64,000 nucleotides of DNA from Fasciola hepatica (Eukaryota > Platyhelminthes > Trematoda > Plagiorchiida > Fasciolidae), in contig CANUEZ040000179.1 of NCBI GenBank assembly GCA_948099385.1, positions 12,232,001 to 12,296,000 of the forward strand, read 5' to 3'. Numbering within the stretch: the stretch's first letter is position 1; each line of letters begins with the position of its first letter. The position numbers were made by a program, and so were the translations under genes. The notes under the pieces are model-generated. The model searched no databases and was not told the DNA's origin. It saw only the letters and a list, made by a program, of their open reading frames with translations. Positions 24,760-36,100 of the stretch are shown here, piece by piece.

Positions 24760-26210
24760 GTAAGTCTTCGAGCGACGTGTTTTAGTATGAATAAATTATC
24801 ATTATTACAACTAATGTTCTTTTTAGTAGGAGTGGGGTTGGTATCGGTCCCTTCTCGTCCTACCTAAGCACACGACGTCATGCTTGAGCCTAGCAGATGC
24901 TTTCCGAGAATCGATATGTAAAATGACCCCCGGGAGCAACACATGAAAGAGGGCAGTTTGTCAAAACCAGCAAATAGTATGATTAAGTTGTATAAATCAC
25001 GAACGATTTGGCAGTTCGATTTCGTGAGGCACCATACTTCCCGGTCGTTGTCGCAATCTCCTTCCCGTAATGTTCTCAATCAAGGGTTTCCCTAAAAAAC
25101 ACACCAGTCTGTTAGCCTGAAGGGATTTTGTCAATCAAGTCCTCTCCACTGCTGTCGGCTTGCGTAAGTGTGTGCTTGCAAAGTGATACATCAGTCCAGA
25201 AAAGTAGCAGGTTTTTTCAATACATACATCAGTTGCATGATCTTATCGAGTAGCATAACTGAGGAGTTCATCATACTGATCGCCAATAAGAAGAAAGGAC
25301 GAACTTCTAAAGTAAACCACGGAAGCGGGACGCTTCCTGAGTACCCTTGAGTGCTACTGAGGACTAACCAATTTCATTAGGAGCTGCGTAGCGGGTAAAT
25401 CAAGTTTCAGGTATGCTCAATGCTTCACTATGCAACAACAATACTCAAATGAACATGTATACCACTAGATGAGTCATTACGTAAGTAATCCCAACCTTTT
25501 AACCTAACAGTTGATAGGGTCCTTGCATTCACCTGTGAAAATATTGAAAGCTTTGAATGAGCAAATGGTGAACTAACCGATCGGAAGGAGTTTGCTATTC
25601 TTGTGCTTCAACCGGAGACTAAGTAGCTTGAAGAATTCATCAAACTGTCGGATGTGCATTCTCCACACGGGCAATACGAATCCGGAATGGGAAGGGTGTC
25701 AGTAGGTTTAGAAATCAACATAGTATCAAAGCCTACCTTACCACTTTACCTTATTCCTCGGGCTTGTTGAAAATCATCAGCTTCCGTGCGTATCCATCAA
25801 TTCCCAACTGGAACTCGAAACTTAGACCGATGGACTGCTAGGCATACACGTTATCATTAGGCTCTCTAGCGTGGCTATAAACGGCTTGTTTCAAGTCAAC
25901 ATTACGCAATATAACGCCCATCCTAGACCGACTTTGAAAGATAACTACTGGTAACTCGCACAGTGATGGAGACACAAATGACTGAAATCTTATCATTGGG
26001 GCAGCCTTAATACGTTGAGCGTTTGTACGGCGTGTAATGAATCGTTTAAGAAACCAATTTAGAATATCCCACCAATAAAGTTGACTAGGAAATACTCAGT
26101 TCAGCGTAAATCCTCACTGATCATGAGCGCGAATGCAGGTGATATGGCTTTTACCTCTTATGATAAACGGTTTGATAGATTTGAGAAATGTTGAATTAAA
26201 CAAAATGGGG
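24760..26210. other. Gene-free stretch
   Basis: No supported gene or element; only short unremarkable open frames. Confidence 0.45.
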
Positions 26211-26212
26211 AA

Positions 26213-26310
26213 CGTCTTTAACCCCGGACAGGTTTCGAAACCATGCACGGACACCACCCACGCTTTAGTACCGTGTGTGGTCTACTAGCCGAGCTATGAT
26301 ACCGCGTCAA
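26213..26310 (-). mobile_element. tRNA-derived SINE, family 2 (minus copy)
   Basis: On the minus strand, box A TAGCTCGGCTAG (26296-26285) is followed at tRNA-like spacing by box B GGTTTCGAAACC (26242-26231), the latter with one extra T. The intervening segment (CGGTACTAAAG...GTGTCCGTGCATG) is shared with the copies at 26553-26645, 32098-32186 and 43789-43870. This defines a tRNA-derived family with a Pol III promoter. No protein is encoded. Confidence 0.6.
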
Positions 26311-26552
26311 AGCATTGCCGTACTTGGACAAATGCAATATTTGTCCAAACTGTCAAACGACAGTTCATCAATAAACGTGCCCGTGTATGCATAACTGATT
26401 GACGATGGTTGATTCACTGGGAAATCCTGCTGTAGGCGGTCTTGTTACGAGTTAATCCATTGTGACAAGTTTGATTTGCCTACACAATTCGACGAGCGGA
26501 GGCAGAGGGACTATGTTACCTATTTGCAAAAATTTGGAGGCTTTTTGATGTG

Positions 26553-26645
26553 GTCATGTAGCTCAGCTGTTGATAGGTCACATTGCCGTACTAGAGCTTG
26601 AGTGATGTCCGTGTGTGAGTTAGAATCATGCTTAGGGTCAACGTC
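26553..26645 (+). mobile_element. tRNA-derived SINE, family 2 (plus copy)
   Basis: Box A TAGCTCAGCTG is at 26559-26569 and a degenerate box B GAGTTAGAATC at 26617-26627. The intervening bases align with the minus copy 250 bp upstream, so the two form a loose inverted pair. Confidence 0.5.
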
Positions 26646-27132
26646 TTTTCTTATGTGGGTGAATACAAACTGTATCGCTTAGCAGAACAAAACACAAAAT
26701 AACAGTAAGAATAACAAATAAAGAAACAACGGAGATGGATGAATTTTTGTGTATCCAGAAATGTCGTCGGCAGCGAAATCCTCGTATTTCCCGATTTTGT
26801 TTACTACTAAATAGGCGGATCTCTTGAACCACCCCCGAGAAGTTTAACGTGCCTCCTTTGACCAAGTTTGCTGGCTCAGTTTCTCGCTGCACTCCGGGTA
26901 ATCAGATCTCGGATCGTGAGCAGAATGATCAAGCTCTTCTTAACTAACTCGTAGTCTCCATTGTCTATTTTATTCGAAAGAAAAAATGTTTAGGCTGTCA
27001 ACAGATATTTTCACAACACCCATCCGAAGGATATTTTCGTAAGTAATGGTGCATTTCACCCAAAGTGTAGGATCACAAATGCTAGCTCATAAAAACTGAT
27101 ATCCCTCTCCCCAAAAGCAATCCCGAACTTAC

Positions 27133-27396
27133 TTGTTTCGTAGAACCGGTAGACTGCTTGAAATCCACGATGCTGGATAGTTGAATCGCTGCGAAATCGC
27201 AGCCACATGAATTGACCGGTTGTTTGGATCCCGTTGCCCACATTCGGGACACGACGAGAACAGAAACGCCCAAGTAAAGGTGAGAAACCAAACGCGCCGT
27301 CTCGAACCTCAAGAAAGTCACCGAGACAATTCGGTTCCGGTTCTAACTCAAAAACTCCGCGGAAGTTCAACAAAATTCGATGATGTTTCGTGGGAG
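27133..27396 (-). CDS. CUB-domain exon of a NETO-like membrane receptor
   Basis: This is the only clear host exon. On the minus strand a pyrimidine-containing acceptor ends ...TTCTGACAG at 27397 and the exon closes at a consensus donor, CAA|GTAAGT (27133/27132). It is 264 nt and phase 1-1, the usual phase for CUB modules. The translation contains HRILLNFRGVFELEPE, CLGDFLEVRDGAFGFSPLLG, RFC and GQFMWLRFRSDSTIQ, then GFQAVYRF. These match the second half of a CUB domain, including the Cys-Cys pair, acidic DFLEVRDG and GFxAxYxF. The wording LEVRDG-FGFSPL plus FMW is closest to the first CUB of neuropilin and tolloid-like proteins, type I membrane proteins that act as auxiliary subunits of ionotropic glutamate receptors. 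The partner exons (CUB N-terminal half, second CUB, LDLa, membrane segment) were not found, presumably because introns are long. Another CUB protein is possible. Confidence 0.8.
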
Positions 27397-27399
27397 CTG

Positions 27400-28690
27400 T
27401 CAGAATTAATAGTGGATGTGGGTGGTAGTAAGGCAAATTTTTCAAATATACACTATTGATGGCCGATTTGAAAAAAAGACATGCTGATCAAAAGACAACA
27501 ATTCAGTGAAATGAACCATCATCTTAGCAAGGAGTTCGTGTTCCTGATGAGGCTGAGACCTCCATTTCCAGTCCAATACAATTCACTTTGAGCAACCACG
27601 GACTCTGTACTGAATGGCGTCGTTTTGTTTGCTGTGTCACACCAGGAATCTCAATCGGAAATTGAAGGGATCAAGCATGTGAAAACGTTAGAACGATCTA
27701 CATTTATCAGTATCGTGTCTATAAAGAAAGTGCATGAATACAGGGGCGCCACTGACCCCAGAACCTAGTCTTGTCTTCTGACGTATTTAGCCCTTGAGCG
27801 AGTGAATCCCTAGAACCCATTCTAGGATGCTTGATGTATCTTTCATGGCAAAGTTCACTTTCTAGTCTTTACTTTTTAATAAAAGAACGAAACAACCACT
27901 GGCTAGATATTGATTGTATTCCGAGTACAGTTCGTCAAAAACTCGTCTTGGCCAAGGGTAATGCGTCGATCGCAAAGGACATTTCAATAACGGTCGAGTC
28001 GCACGAATAATGGTCACTCATCCATACGAATTCTGTCTGTCTGCGTCATAAAGCCTTCGGTGCGAACATAAACTTTCGAAATTACCGATATTATCCATTT
28101 CGTGATCGGTAGATAAGTATTTGTTTCATTTGTTTTTCCTTTTAAGTGACGAATATTTCTGTCAAAAACTCTATTGTCTTGCTTTCCTGGGGTTTATATA
28201 TATATATTATGATGACCAAAAGTCACTGTTTCACCGCTGCTCGTAGATCAATGATATATCAAAGTAAAATAGTGAATTAAACCGTACTTCAAATTTAAAC
28301 CCTATGTTGTTTTATAGGAAGAACTGTTCAAGAAATAAAAACCAGTTTGTGATCATTTGACCTCCGTGAATATCCGGAACAAGTTTCGATTTGATCCTCA
28401 AAGTAACCTCGTCGATGATGTGGAACTTTTACAAGTACTGATCACAGGAGATTGGTCTTTTGAACCTTTTTGAATGTCCTTACTTAGAAATGTGCACCCT
28501 TGTCAGCTTTTCACCTAATTTGGTGCTGGAAATTCTTAACTGTTCGACATTTTGTTAGATGAATTTCATAAATCTATTCCCATGAAGTGAGGTGTGTTTG
28601 GCCTTCCGTTTGTCCTATTTCCATAATGTGCAACGGATCCTGTTACCGAATTTATTGGTATTGAACCGTTGGAACTTAAGGACTAGCCCC
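27400..28690. other. Probable intron upstream of the CUB exon
   Basis: Lying 5' of the CUB exon on the minus strand, this is probably intron. A short TA run sits at about 28197-28208. No exon encoding the N-terminal half of the CUB domain (pattern SPNYPxxYP) is visible. Confidence 0.4.
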
Positions 28691-28920
28691 ACTGGTTTGT
28701 GGAGTGAATGACAAGAATAATATATAATCCCTTATATTTACGTACAAGTTCCCTCTCGTTTATTCAACCTTTGTCTTCTGTCCCAAACCACGCCTGTTTG
28801 CCCCATCTACCCACAAATATTGCTCGCCCCGACAACACGGCCGATATTCGCAACGGTTCATTGTCAAATAGTGTCAGGAATAATCCTCTGTCTGGTAACT
28901 CACATTTTCTCAAGCCTCGT

Positions 28921-29956
28921 CAGCCTCTGAACCTCGGCTCCTTCAACGTGCGTACACTCCTGTAGGCTGGTCAGCCGGCGTGCCTTGCTCTCACAGTGAA
29001 CTCTCGGAAGATTGATGTCTGCTGCGTAAGTGAAACGCGTGTCCAGAATACGAGCAATGTAATTCAACTAACTGCTCCTGGTATCCCATCGAGGTATTTT
29101 CTGCGCACCTCAGGAGACGAAGCAGCTACAGCTGGGGGTGGGAATGGTCTTGACTGACAAGGCTGAGGCTGCCCTCTTAGACTGGATACCGGTTAATGGT
29201 CGTTTTTGTGCAGTTAGACTCCAGGGGTCAGTCGGCGTTCGAAAGGATAATTGTGTTAAGCGCAATTTGTTTGTGATCTCGGCATACGCCCCAACGGACT
29301 GCAGTTCTGACACGCAGAAGGATGAGTTCTACGATGAACTCGCCCCCCTCGTTCACAGGGGCAAAGATTCTGACATTGTAGTGCTAGCCGGTGACTTCAA
29401 TGCACAAGTTGCCAAACTTAGTGTGTCAGAAGCCTGTTTAGATGGGCTTTGTGCTTTACCCGTTCAGCACACAGATAACGGGGATGGGCTTCTCCAATTT
29501 TGTGCAGACAATCGGTTATTCCTATCTGGTACGAATTTCCGACACAACTCGCGTCGCACAGTGACATGGTGCTCTAACTCTACCGGTACTCTAAGCCAGA
29601 TTGATCATATCGCCGTAAGCTACCGGTGGCGCAGTTCTGTTCAGATCTGTAGATCTTACTGGTCCATGTACGTAGAGTCGGACCATGCACTATGTTTATT
29701 GAGATTATCGCCCCAGCTCCATGGTCATCGACGCGAACCGCAAACCTGGTTAGCAGTGCCACGTTTGTGTGATCCAGAAGTACGCACCCATTATGAACAG
29801 AAGTTAGCACATGTGCTGGAATCTACGATGAGCAGTAATGTAGATGAGCATTGGGCCCATTTCCAGCAGACAATGCACGTGGCGGCAGGTTTTGCCTACG
29901 GAAGCAAGTTGAGAAAAGCTTTAGGAATGATTGCGAAAATTGGTGGGTCAAGGTAG
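28921..29956 (+). pseudogene. RTE endonuclease domain (AP-endonuclease type), broken
   Basis: The domain opens with LGSFNVRTLL (catalytic Asn region), followed by an in-frame TAG at 28963 where the family has Gln. It then reads RKIDVCCVSETRVQ with the metal-binding Glu. A one-base shift in a G run near 29134 moves to the frame open from 29138 to 29956. That frame has NLFVISAYAPTD, VVLAGDFNAQ (catalytic D-x-N), TLSQIDHIAVSYRW and ESDHALC (Ser-Asp-His). All principal catalytic residues are still visible despite the two lesions. In intact elements this enzyme nicks genomic DNA to prime reverse transcription. Confidence 0.85.
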
Positions 29957-30229
29957 CCGAAGAAATGGAACTAGCAGCTGTTTCAGGTAACAGTCAAAGG
30001 CTGTTCAAACTTATTCGCAACACCGGTAGATGGTGAACCCAGGTCAGTGAAACGATTTGCGATAAAAATGGAGAACCCATCCATGGCAAAGAGCAAAGGC
30101 TTGACCGTTGGGCCGAATACTTCAAGGAACAGTTTAGCTGGCAGCGTGCTAATGTAGTTACTCCTGTATCAACAACTGCGATTCCTTGGTGAGTATCACT
30201 TGAGTCCACATCGAAAGTAGAAATAGAAT

Positions 30230-31250
30230 CATGTATTGGATTACTAAAGCGAGGGAAAGCGGCCGCTCCTGACGAACTCTCTCCAGTTCCTTTTAAAATG
30301 ATAGGTAGTGCGTTGATAAAACCACTTACCCCTTTGATTCGTGACGTTAGTAAAGAAGAAGGCATTCCGCTATTATGAGTTGAGTCATCGATTGTGCCCC
30401 TCTTCAAGAAAGAAATGCGCGGCGACCGTAATAACCATCGTGAGATTAGCTTAATTACGATAGTCACCGAAGTATTAGCCTTGATTTTGCTGCACCGTCT
30501 TACACTGGCTCGCGGGAGGAACGCCCGCGAACAACAGGTCGGATTCCACCCAGGTCGAGGATGCATCGACCAAATTCTACTCTCCGTCAGTTATTGAAGA
30601 AACGTCATGCACACCGTCGACATACGATAATGGTCTTCCTCGAATTGAAAGGCGCCGTTGTTTCAGTTGACCGGATGGCACTATTCAATGCTCTTCAACG
30701 AAAAGATATACCTCAGAAGTCCGTGAATCTACTGAGGTCGTGGTACTCTCATACTTCTGGCCGCAAAAGGGTTTACTGTGAATTATCTAGTCGGCTGGAA
30801 TCGACCAGCCGTGTTTGATAAGGATGTCCAGTTTCTCCATTCTTGTTTAACTTCGTCGTGGACGAAATAACGGAGAATGCCTTGGGAGACGCCTTGGATG
30901 TGGGCATCGAACTAGGAAACAGTGAGAAGCTGTGGGACCTAGATTACGCTGACGACCTTGTCTGCTTGTTCGAATCCACGGAACATGCTCAACGTGCACT
31001 AGATAGACTCTCAAGAGCTGTAGCTCTATTCGGCATTCACTTTTCACCTCCAAAGTGTAAAGTGATGTTGCCAGACTGGAGGTCAACGATCCCGAGCTTG
31101 ATGCTCGATGAGGAGGAACTAACAATTGTTGACCGCTTCAGTTGCCTCGGCAACAGCGTGACGACGGGTAGGAGTACGGTAGTAGAGGTGAGCACTGGCA
31201 TATCCAAGGCTCGAAGGGCGTACGCTAGACCGAAGCACTTGGGGCGCTGA
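30230..31250 (+). pseudogene. RTE reverse transcriptase domain, broken
   Basis: RT motifs appear across frames: KRGKAAAPDELSPVPFK, REISLITIVTEVLALILL, QQVGFHPGRGCIDQI, the catalytic region VFLELKGAVVSVDRMALF (family pattern FLDLKGAFDSVDR, with the first catalytic Asp changed to Glu and others altered), then GCPVSPFLFNFVVDEI and DYADDLVCLFES with intact YADD. Two adjacent stops, TGA TAA at 30815-30820, stand where related elements read Arg-Gln before GCP; both are explained by C-to-T change. Further stops and frameshifts separate the pieces, so the enzyme is dead. Confidence 0.85.
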
Positions 31251-31952
31251 CCTGTTATTTCACTGAAATTGAAAAGTGGTGTGCTCCTGAGTGTGGAGCA
31301 CTCAGTTTTGTTGTATAGTTGCGAGACTTGGGGTCTGCATGCAGAAGATATTCGTCGTCTTGAGGTTTTCGACCATCGATGCTTGCATAGTATCGCTAAT
31401 ATTGGACGGAATGACCGAGTGAGCAATACCGAGGTCAGAAATAGAGTATTGATTACCACTTCAAGGAGTTCTCTATCACTGGATATCCAGCTTAGTAGAC
31501 TCCGTTGGTTAGGGTACATGTTACATGTGGCATACGTCTGCGTTCCTTCTAGGGAGTAAAAGAAACCACGTGGAGGTCAACAGATCACGTGGAAACGGGG
31601 AATGAGGAAACGCACAGTGAACTTAGGAAAAGTAGGTGCCTCACGCCTTCGCAGTTGGGTTCCAAAAGATCCGTCTATCAGTTGGCTGGAGACACTGAAG
31701 CATATGGCAGCAAACCGCCGACAGTGGTGATCGTGTTGTCACTTTCTGTCAAATCAGAATGATTGATTGATGTGCGTTTGTACAGTTAGACTGTGTATTC
31801 CGTGCGTTGGCTACTAGGGCATTCTTTCCTTTTGCTACCCGTGTAGGTCCACTCCCTTTCCATCTAGTATATTCATACTTTCTAATTCAGCGTGCAACAT
31901 GGTGAGAAAGGCAGTTGTGAGTGGGGCTTGTCCTGCTGTTTAACGCTGTACG

Positions 31953-31971
31953 ATAATGATGATGATGATGA
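31953..31971. repeat. ATG-type tail repeat of the RTE-like element
   Basis: A short GATAATGATGATGATGATG tract lies about 190 bases after the last coding block. Simple tri- or tetranucleotide tails are characteristic of RTE-clade 3' ends, so this probably marks the element terminus. Confidence 0.6.
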
Positions 31972-32097
31972 GTTGAATATAGCATTATGCCCAGTGTTCA
32001 CCCTGCAGATGTCGTTTGGGAGATTTGACAGATACCGAGGGGCGGGGTTGATTGATTTGTGCACACTCTGAGGCTTTCGGTGTATGCATGTATCTAT

Positions 32098-32186
32098 GTT
32101 TGGTCTCGTGGTCAGACCGGTATGGCAAATATGGTTCTAAAACGTGAATGACTTTCACGAGTGAGTTCGATTCCCGTCGAGGTCAA
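32098..32186 (+). mobile_element. tRNA-derived SINE, family 2
   Basis: A box-A-like TGGTCTCGTGGTCAG begins at 32101, and a box-B-like AGTTCGATTCC lies at 32164-32174, followed by CGTCGAGGTC, which could close an acceptor-like stem with GGTCTCG. Intervening bases resemble the 26213, 26553 and 43789 copies. It lies just 3' of the RTE-like element. Confidence 0.5.
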
Positions 32187-32929
32187 TGAATTTACACGGT
32201 GAGTTACCGTTGCAAAAATTTGTGTTAGCAGGCAGTATGTACAAACATGACTGCCCCTTTTTATTCCAATCGAAATCGACCTCTTCTAGTATGCTTCTCT
32301 GGTTGCATGAACACCCGCAAAGTTATCCTTTGTCTTTATCTTTTCTTAAAATCTACTACATTGCCCCGGAAATATCTTTGCTTATCAGGAAAAAGCAAGC
32401 AATTCGATTAGGTGGAGGTAATCAGTGAACTTTGGTCGATAACTTTCGGTACCACAAGAGTGTAGTTACGGATTGTGAATGATTAGTGTATGACATTCCA
32501 TTAATTTGATGGAGGGTTAGGGTAACTGTTGTCAGTCTGTAACACTTATGTCAAACGGCTGCTCGATGCACGGTGTTTCGTGTTGGACACAAACGGACAA
32601 CGTTGGGAAATTTCCGTACTTGTTTACTGTTGTTTTTAGGGCGTTGCTCACTTCTGTTCACGAAACACATGGTAAACGGAATAAGGTTGGTTGTCGTTTG
32701 TTGCGTGCTGATGATCCTTCTCTAGTAGGTAAGCCAGTGCACAAAGTCGGACATGTTCACAACAATCTAATTTGTACATCACCAATGCAAGTGGATGCTC
32801 TTCTTGGAAGAGTTCGTTGAGGAAACACGACAGAGATTCGCTGATAGCTCTGCGTGGGCGAGTCACCGCCAATCCCGAGAACGACAACAAGCGGGGTCTG
32901 GAGTTGTAATTTTTGATTTAAATCAGAAT

Positions 32930-33135
32930 TGTAGATCGGGACGCCAGTGTTATCGTTCTCGAGGTTAGCATGAATTAGATGGGTATAAACAAACACACAA
33001 GGAGTATACAAGTATCAGAAGGACTGGGTGGACAAAGGGGTACCGGATACGAATACCTGATGAGTGGATATAACCGCGAAACCTGTTATGTGCTTCCGAG
33101 AAAATTTCCCCACCCATCTATAGATACTACTTAAA
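32930..33135 (+). mobile_element. Hammerhead-repeat monomer, copy 3 (plus)
   Basis: It aligns with the minus-strand units at 11.4 and 44.8 kb. The shared blocks include GAATTAGAT upstream, TACAAGTAT, GACTGGGTGGA, TACCGGATACG, the ribozyme, TGTGCTTCCGAG and the trailing ATACTACTTAA. It has no tandem partner and no coding sequence. Divergence from the other two copies is greater than between them. Confidence 0.65.
33051..33093 (+). ncRNA. Type I hammerhead ribozyme, copy 3 (decayed)
   Basis: CTGATGA (33057-33063), stem II GTGG with CCGC (four pairs including a G-U) around ATATAA, and GAAA (33078-33081) are intact. Helix III is CCTG instead of CCGG and the cleavage triplet reads GTT. Stem I (GAATAC with ATGTGC) has two mismatches. 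The core survives but the weak stem I and helix III make it probably inactive. Confidence 0.7.
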
Positions 33136-33139
33136 TAAA

Positions 33140-36100
33140 AAATAACCGGGACGTATTTTACAAACAAAAGCTTGTTTTTTCTGTGTATGCGTGCAATAAG
33201 TAACGTTTCTGTCAGACCATATTTTGACTCAGACGTGCGGGAAATTTGACATTGTTGCAGGCCCAAATTGTGATGCATCAACTTCTGGGATAGGGCCCAT
33301 GAGCCGCTGACTGTCTTAGGGACGCTGATGCTTTGAGGAGTGACTCATAAAATGAGACCAGTGACAATGACTATAGTGACGAAGATGGCTTGCTCGATGC
33401 TGATTGTGATGACAGCCATAGGTCACCAAAGTGTCCATAACAGTCATCCGAGATTCCGGCAGATGATACCAAAACGTTTGAGTTTCTAATTGATGCATCT
33501 TATTTCTCTTCGAATGTATGGGTTTACCAATACTAGGACTGTAGAATGGTGAGCAATATAATTCACATGGACAAAGTCTGCCTTCACAACCAAGCCTTGA
33601 CGAGACCAGTGAAGGCTTATTCATGGATGATCGTGCGCGGGCGAAAAAGAAATACTTGCCAATTGGTAAGCTCACATTTTGTCTGGCAGACATCCACGCC
33701 TAGCATTGATGCATGCCAGTGATCTCTTCCCGTACGGTTTGCGTGGAAATTTCAACTGCTCTTCCGGTTACCCGATCATATCTGTTTTGTCTGTCTCCCT
33801 TTTTGCTCCCCCACCCCCACCCCCCTCCACGCAAATCCCTCGTTGCTGCACTACAGTCCGACCCTCTGGGTAGGCTGATCAATGCAATTTGCATATTAAA
33901 TCGGTTGATACAACCACGTTCCGGGGTAAGTGTACTCAGATATATCATGTAAGAGTGTATGTGCATGTCTGTAACGATAGCAGAAGGGTGATTTGTTACT
34001 CCAGTCTCTATTTCTCTCTAATGAGAAGTGAAAGATGTAGACCAAAAAGCTGACGAAGACATGATACACACTGCGTAATCCAAGAATTGTTCTTCGAAGC
34101 TGCTTTCTGAGTAACACTAAAGCTAAGAGACAAACGATGATAGAAAAGTAGAGATAGAAATTCTCTTTTCCACCAGATGAATAAAATCAACCGTTAGTTT
34201 CTTAAGAATAATCAGTAATGATGTCTATCGTTCGTTTAGATCAACTGGAACAACCCGTAACCGTAAACTTTGAGATTAGTTAACATTTTACAATCTCTGT
34301 CAATATACAAATCCCACTTGGTGAAATAGTCAAAAGTAAGAGTTAAAAAAAATTCGTTGAATCGATCCAAATGTCCGAATTCGAATCAAACATGAACCTT
34401 GCAACGCTCTAATACTGGTTGCCCACGATCTAACTCCACACACACTATATCAACTGAGCCAGGAGGCCATATTAGGGTATTCACACATTTCACACACGGG
34501 GCCAAACTGTTCCCGAGTCCCAAAATAACCAGCGCAACAGAGAATAACGAGAGAAAATGGTCAACACGTGACCTGCTCGAGTCACATGTGATAACTACTC
34601 CAAATTTTAGGGTCACGAGTGACAATTTTCACGAGAGAAACGGTACGACACTGTCTTTGAGAGAGCCACGGCAGAATGGTATAAAAGACAGACGACCAAG
34701 TCTGCAGTACGATGTTAGACAACAGATTTCGGATGCTTCAATCGTTACTCCGAATGACCCACTCGAGACCGCTTGGCGATTCTTCAGTCTGAATAAAGTT
34801 TATAAGCTGATGACTACCCTCCTTTGCATTACACGCGCGCAAGAACGTGAAACAAAATAGCGTTCTGTCCTGTATAGACATATATATCCCCGACGCCTAG
34901 TTTATAAATGAAACGTGATCGTTACCAACCCCTGAGATTCCATTACCATAGATTTTCCATAGCCGATTCGAGAAGTCAGCAAAACAGATCCTAGTCACCG
35001 ATCAAATCAAGTTTCTTGTTGTGTCCGAATGTGATTCAACACAAGCCTGGTGACTCCTCTGATGAGATACTATTTGGTCGCAAAAGAATCATAAGGAAAG
35101 CACACACCTGTCTGTTGAACCAACTGGTCTATATCTACATCTGTTGTGGAGAGCGTTGGTATTTTCAAAATTCAGCGGTAATCCAAGTAAAATTCTTAGT
35201 TTAATATGACAAAAGTATCAACGGGTGGTCATCATCAGCCTAACAGTGTAGCGGAAACGTGTTTCAACCAGAGTAACGCAGACAATAGTGCAGGAATTGG
35301 GGATCATAACCTGATGCTACGTACAATGCATTCAGTCAACAAGGCAAAATGGTATTCGAAAATAATTCAAATAGCAAAGAATGGTCGGTGGCAAAACGAA
35401 CGAACTAGAGTGCAAACTAATTACTGCCCAAACGGTTCATATTGCTATTTAATTCAGAGTTATGAGACCTGATAAATGCTAGATATATTTTTTATCCTTG
35501 AAAATGACGTATCTAATTGAAAAAGCCCTTCCGAAAATAACCTGCTAATCAGTTCACTTGGGCGCATTAATGCACCTATCAAATGGAAAATTGGTCCATA
35601 AAATCAATAGCCCGATTGGTTTTTAAATGGTTCCATGTCACTACCTTCACAGCAGAACGTTGGCACTTTTGAGTATGCTTTTGTCTGAAAACGGGTATGA
35701 AATCAAAATATTTATCTACAAAGAAGCCTTGGGAAGCCCACTTTCATCACACTTGAGCGTAATTGTCGTGTAAGAGGTGTACTTCCTACGGCCTCAAAGG
35801 CTTATTGTACGAACATGAATGATCGGTCACCGCGACTCGGGTGCCCGAAGTGGAGAACTATACAACGTCCTAACAGGTTCGGCGTGATCACAATTCAGCA
35901 AAATTGTCATCTACCATCATATCTGGCGAGAAAAGCAAGACTGAATAAATGCATCCGTTCCTTCTTCAACAAAGTTTTTTTTGCGGCACAGATTGAGAAG
36001 GCGTGGGGGGGTGGGGGGTGAGAATGAGGAGGGAAGCAAATTAAGACGATGAACAAACGAAGCAGCGTGAAGACCAGGGCTGTTCATCAATTTACGATGC

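Larger units (their letters stand above)
28700..31972 (+). mobile_element. RTE-like non-LTR retrotransposon, near full length, degenerate
   Basis: One reading frame broken by stops and frameshifts encodes, in order, an apurinic-type endonuclease (about 28920-29720), a reverse transcriptase (about 30230-31150) and the C-terminal region common in fluke elements (about 31150-31760, with LLYSCETWGLHAEDIRRLEV and FDHRCLHSIANIGRND). The coding part ends near 31761. A non-coding tail follows, ending in an ATG-rich simple repeat (31953-31971), the kind of 3' terminus typical of RTE-clade elements. The element sits in the presumed intron upstream of the CUB exon, in antisense to that gene. Target-site duplications were not identified. 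Confidence 0.85.

Noticed and set aside
26638..26892. Minus-strand frame with a hydrophobic segment and basic end, resembling a membrane anchor downstream of the CUB exon
   Set aside because: It is only 240 bp from the CUB exon, leaving no room for the expected second CUB and LDLa exons, and has no convincing splice acceptor. AT-rich DNA often gives such hydrophobic frames.
29110..31519. Minus-strand open frames overlapping the RTE-like element (for example 29994-30566 and 31037-31519)
   Set aside because: They are antisense shadows of the retrotransposon coding strand.
34399..34860. 153-codon plus-strand open frame
   Set aside because: No known domain, non-ATG start context and an overlapping minus-strand frame; treated as chance.
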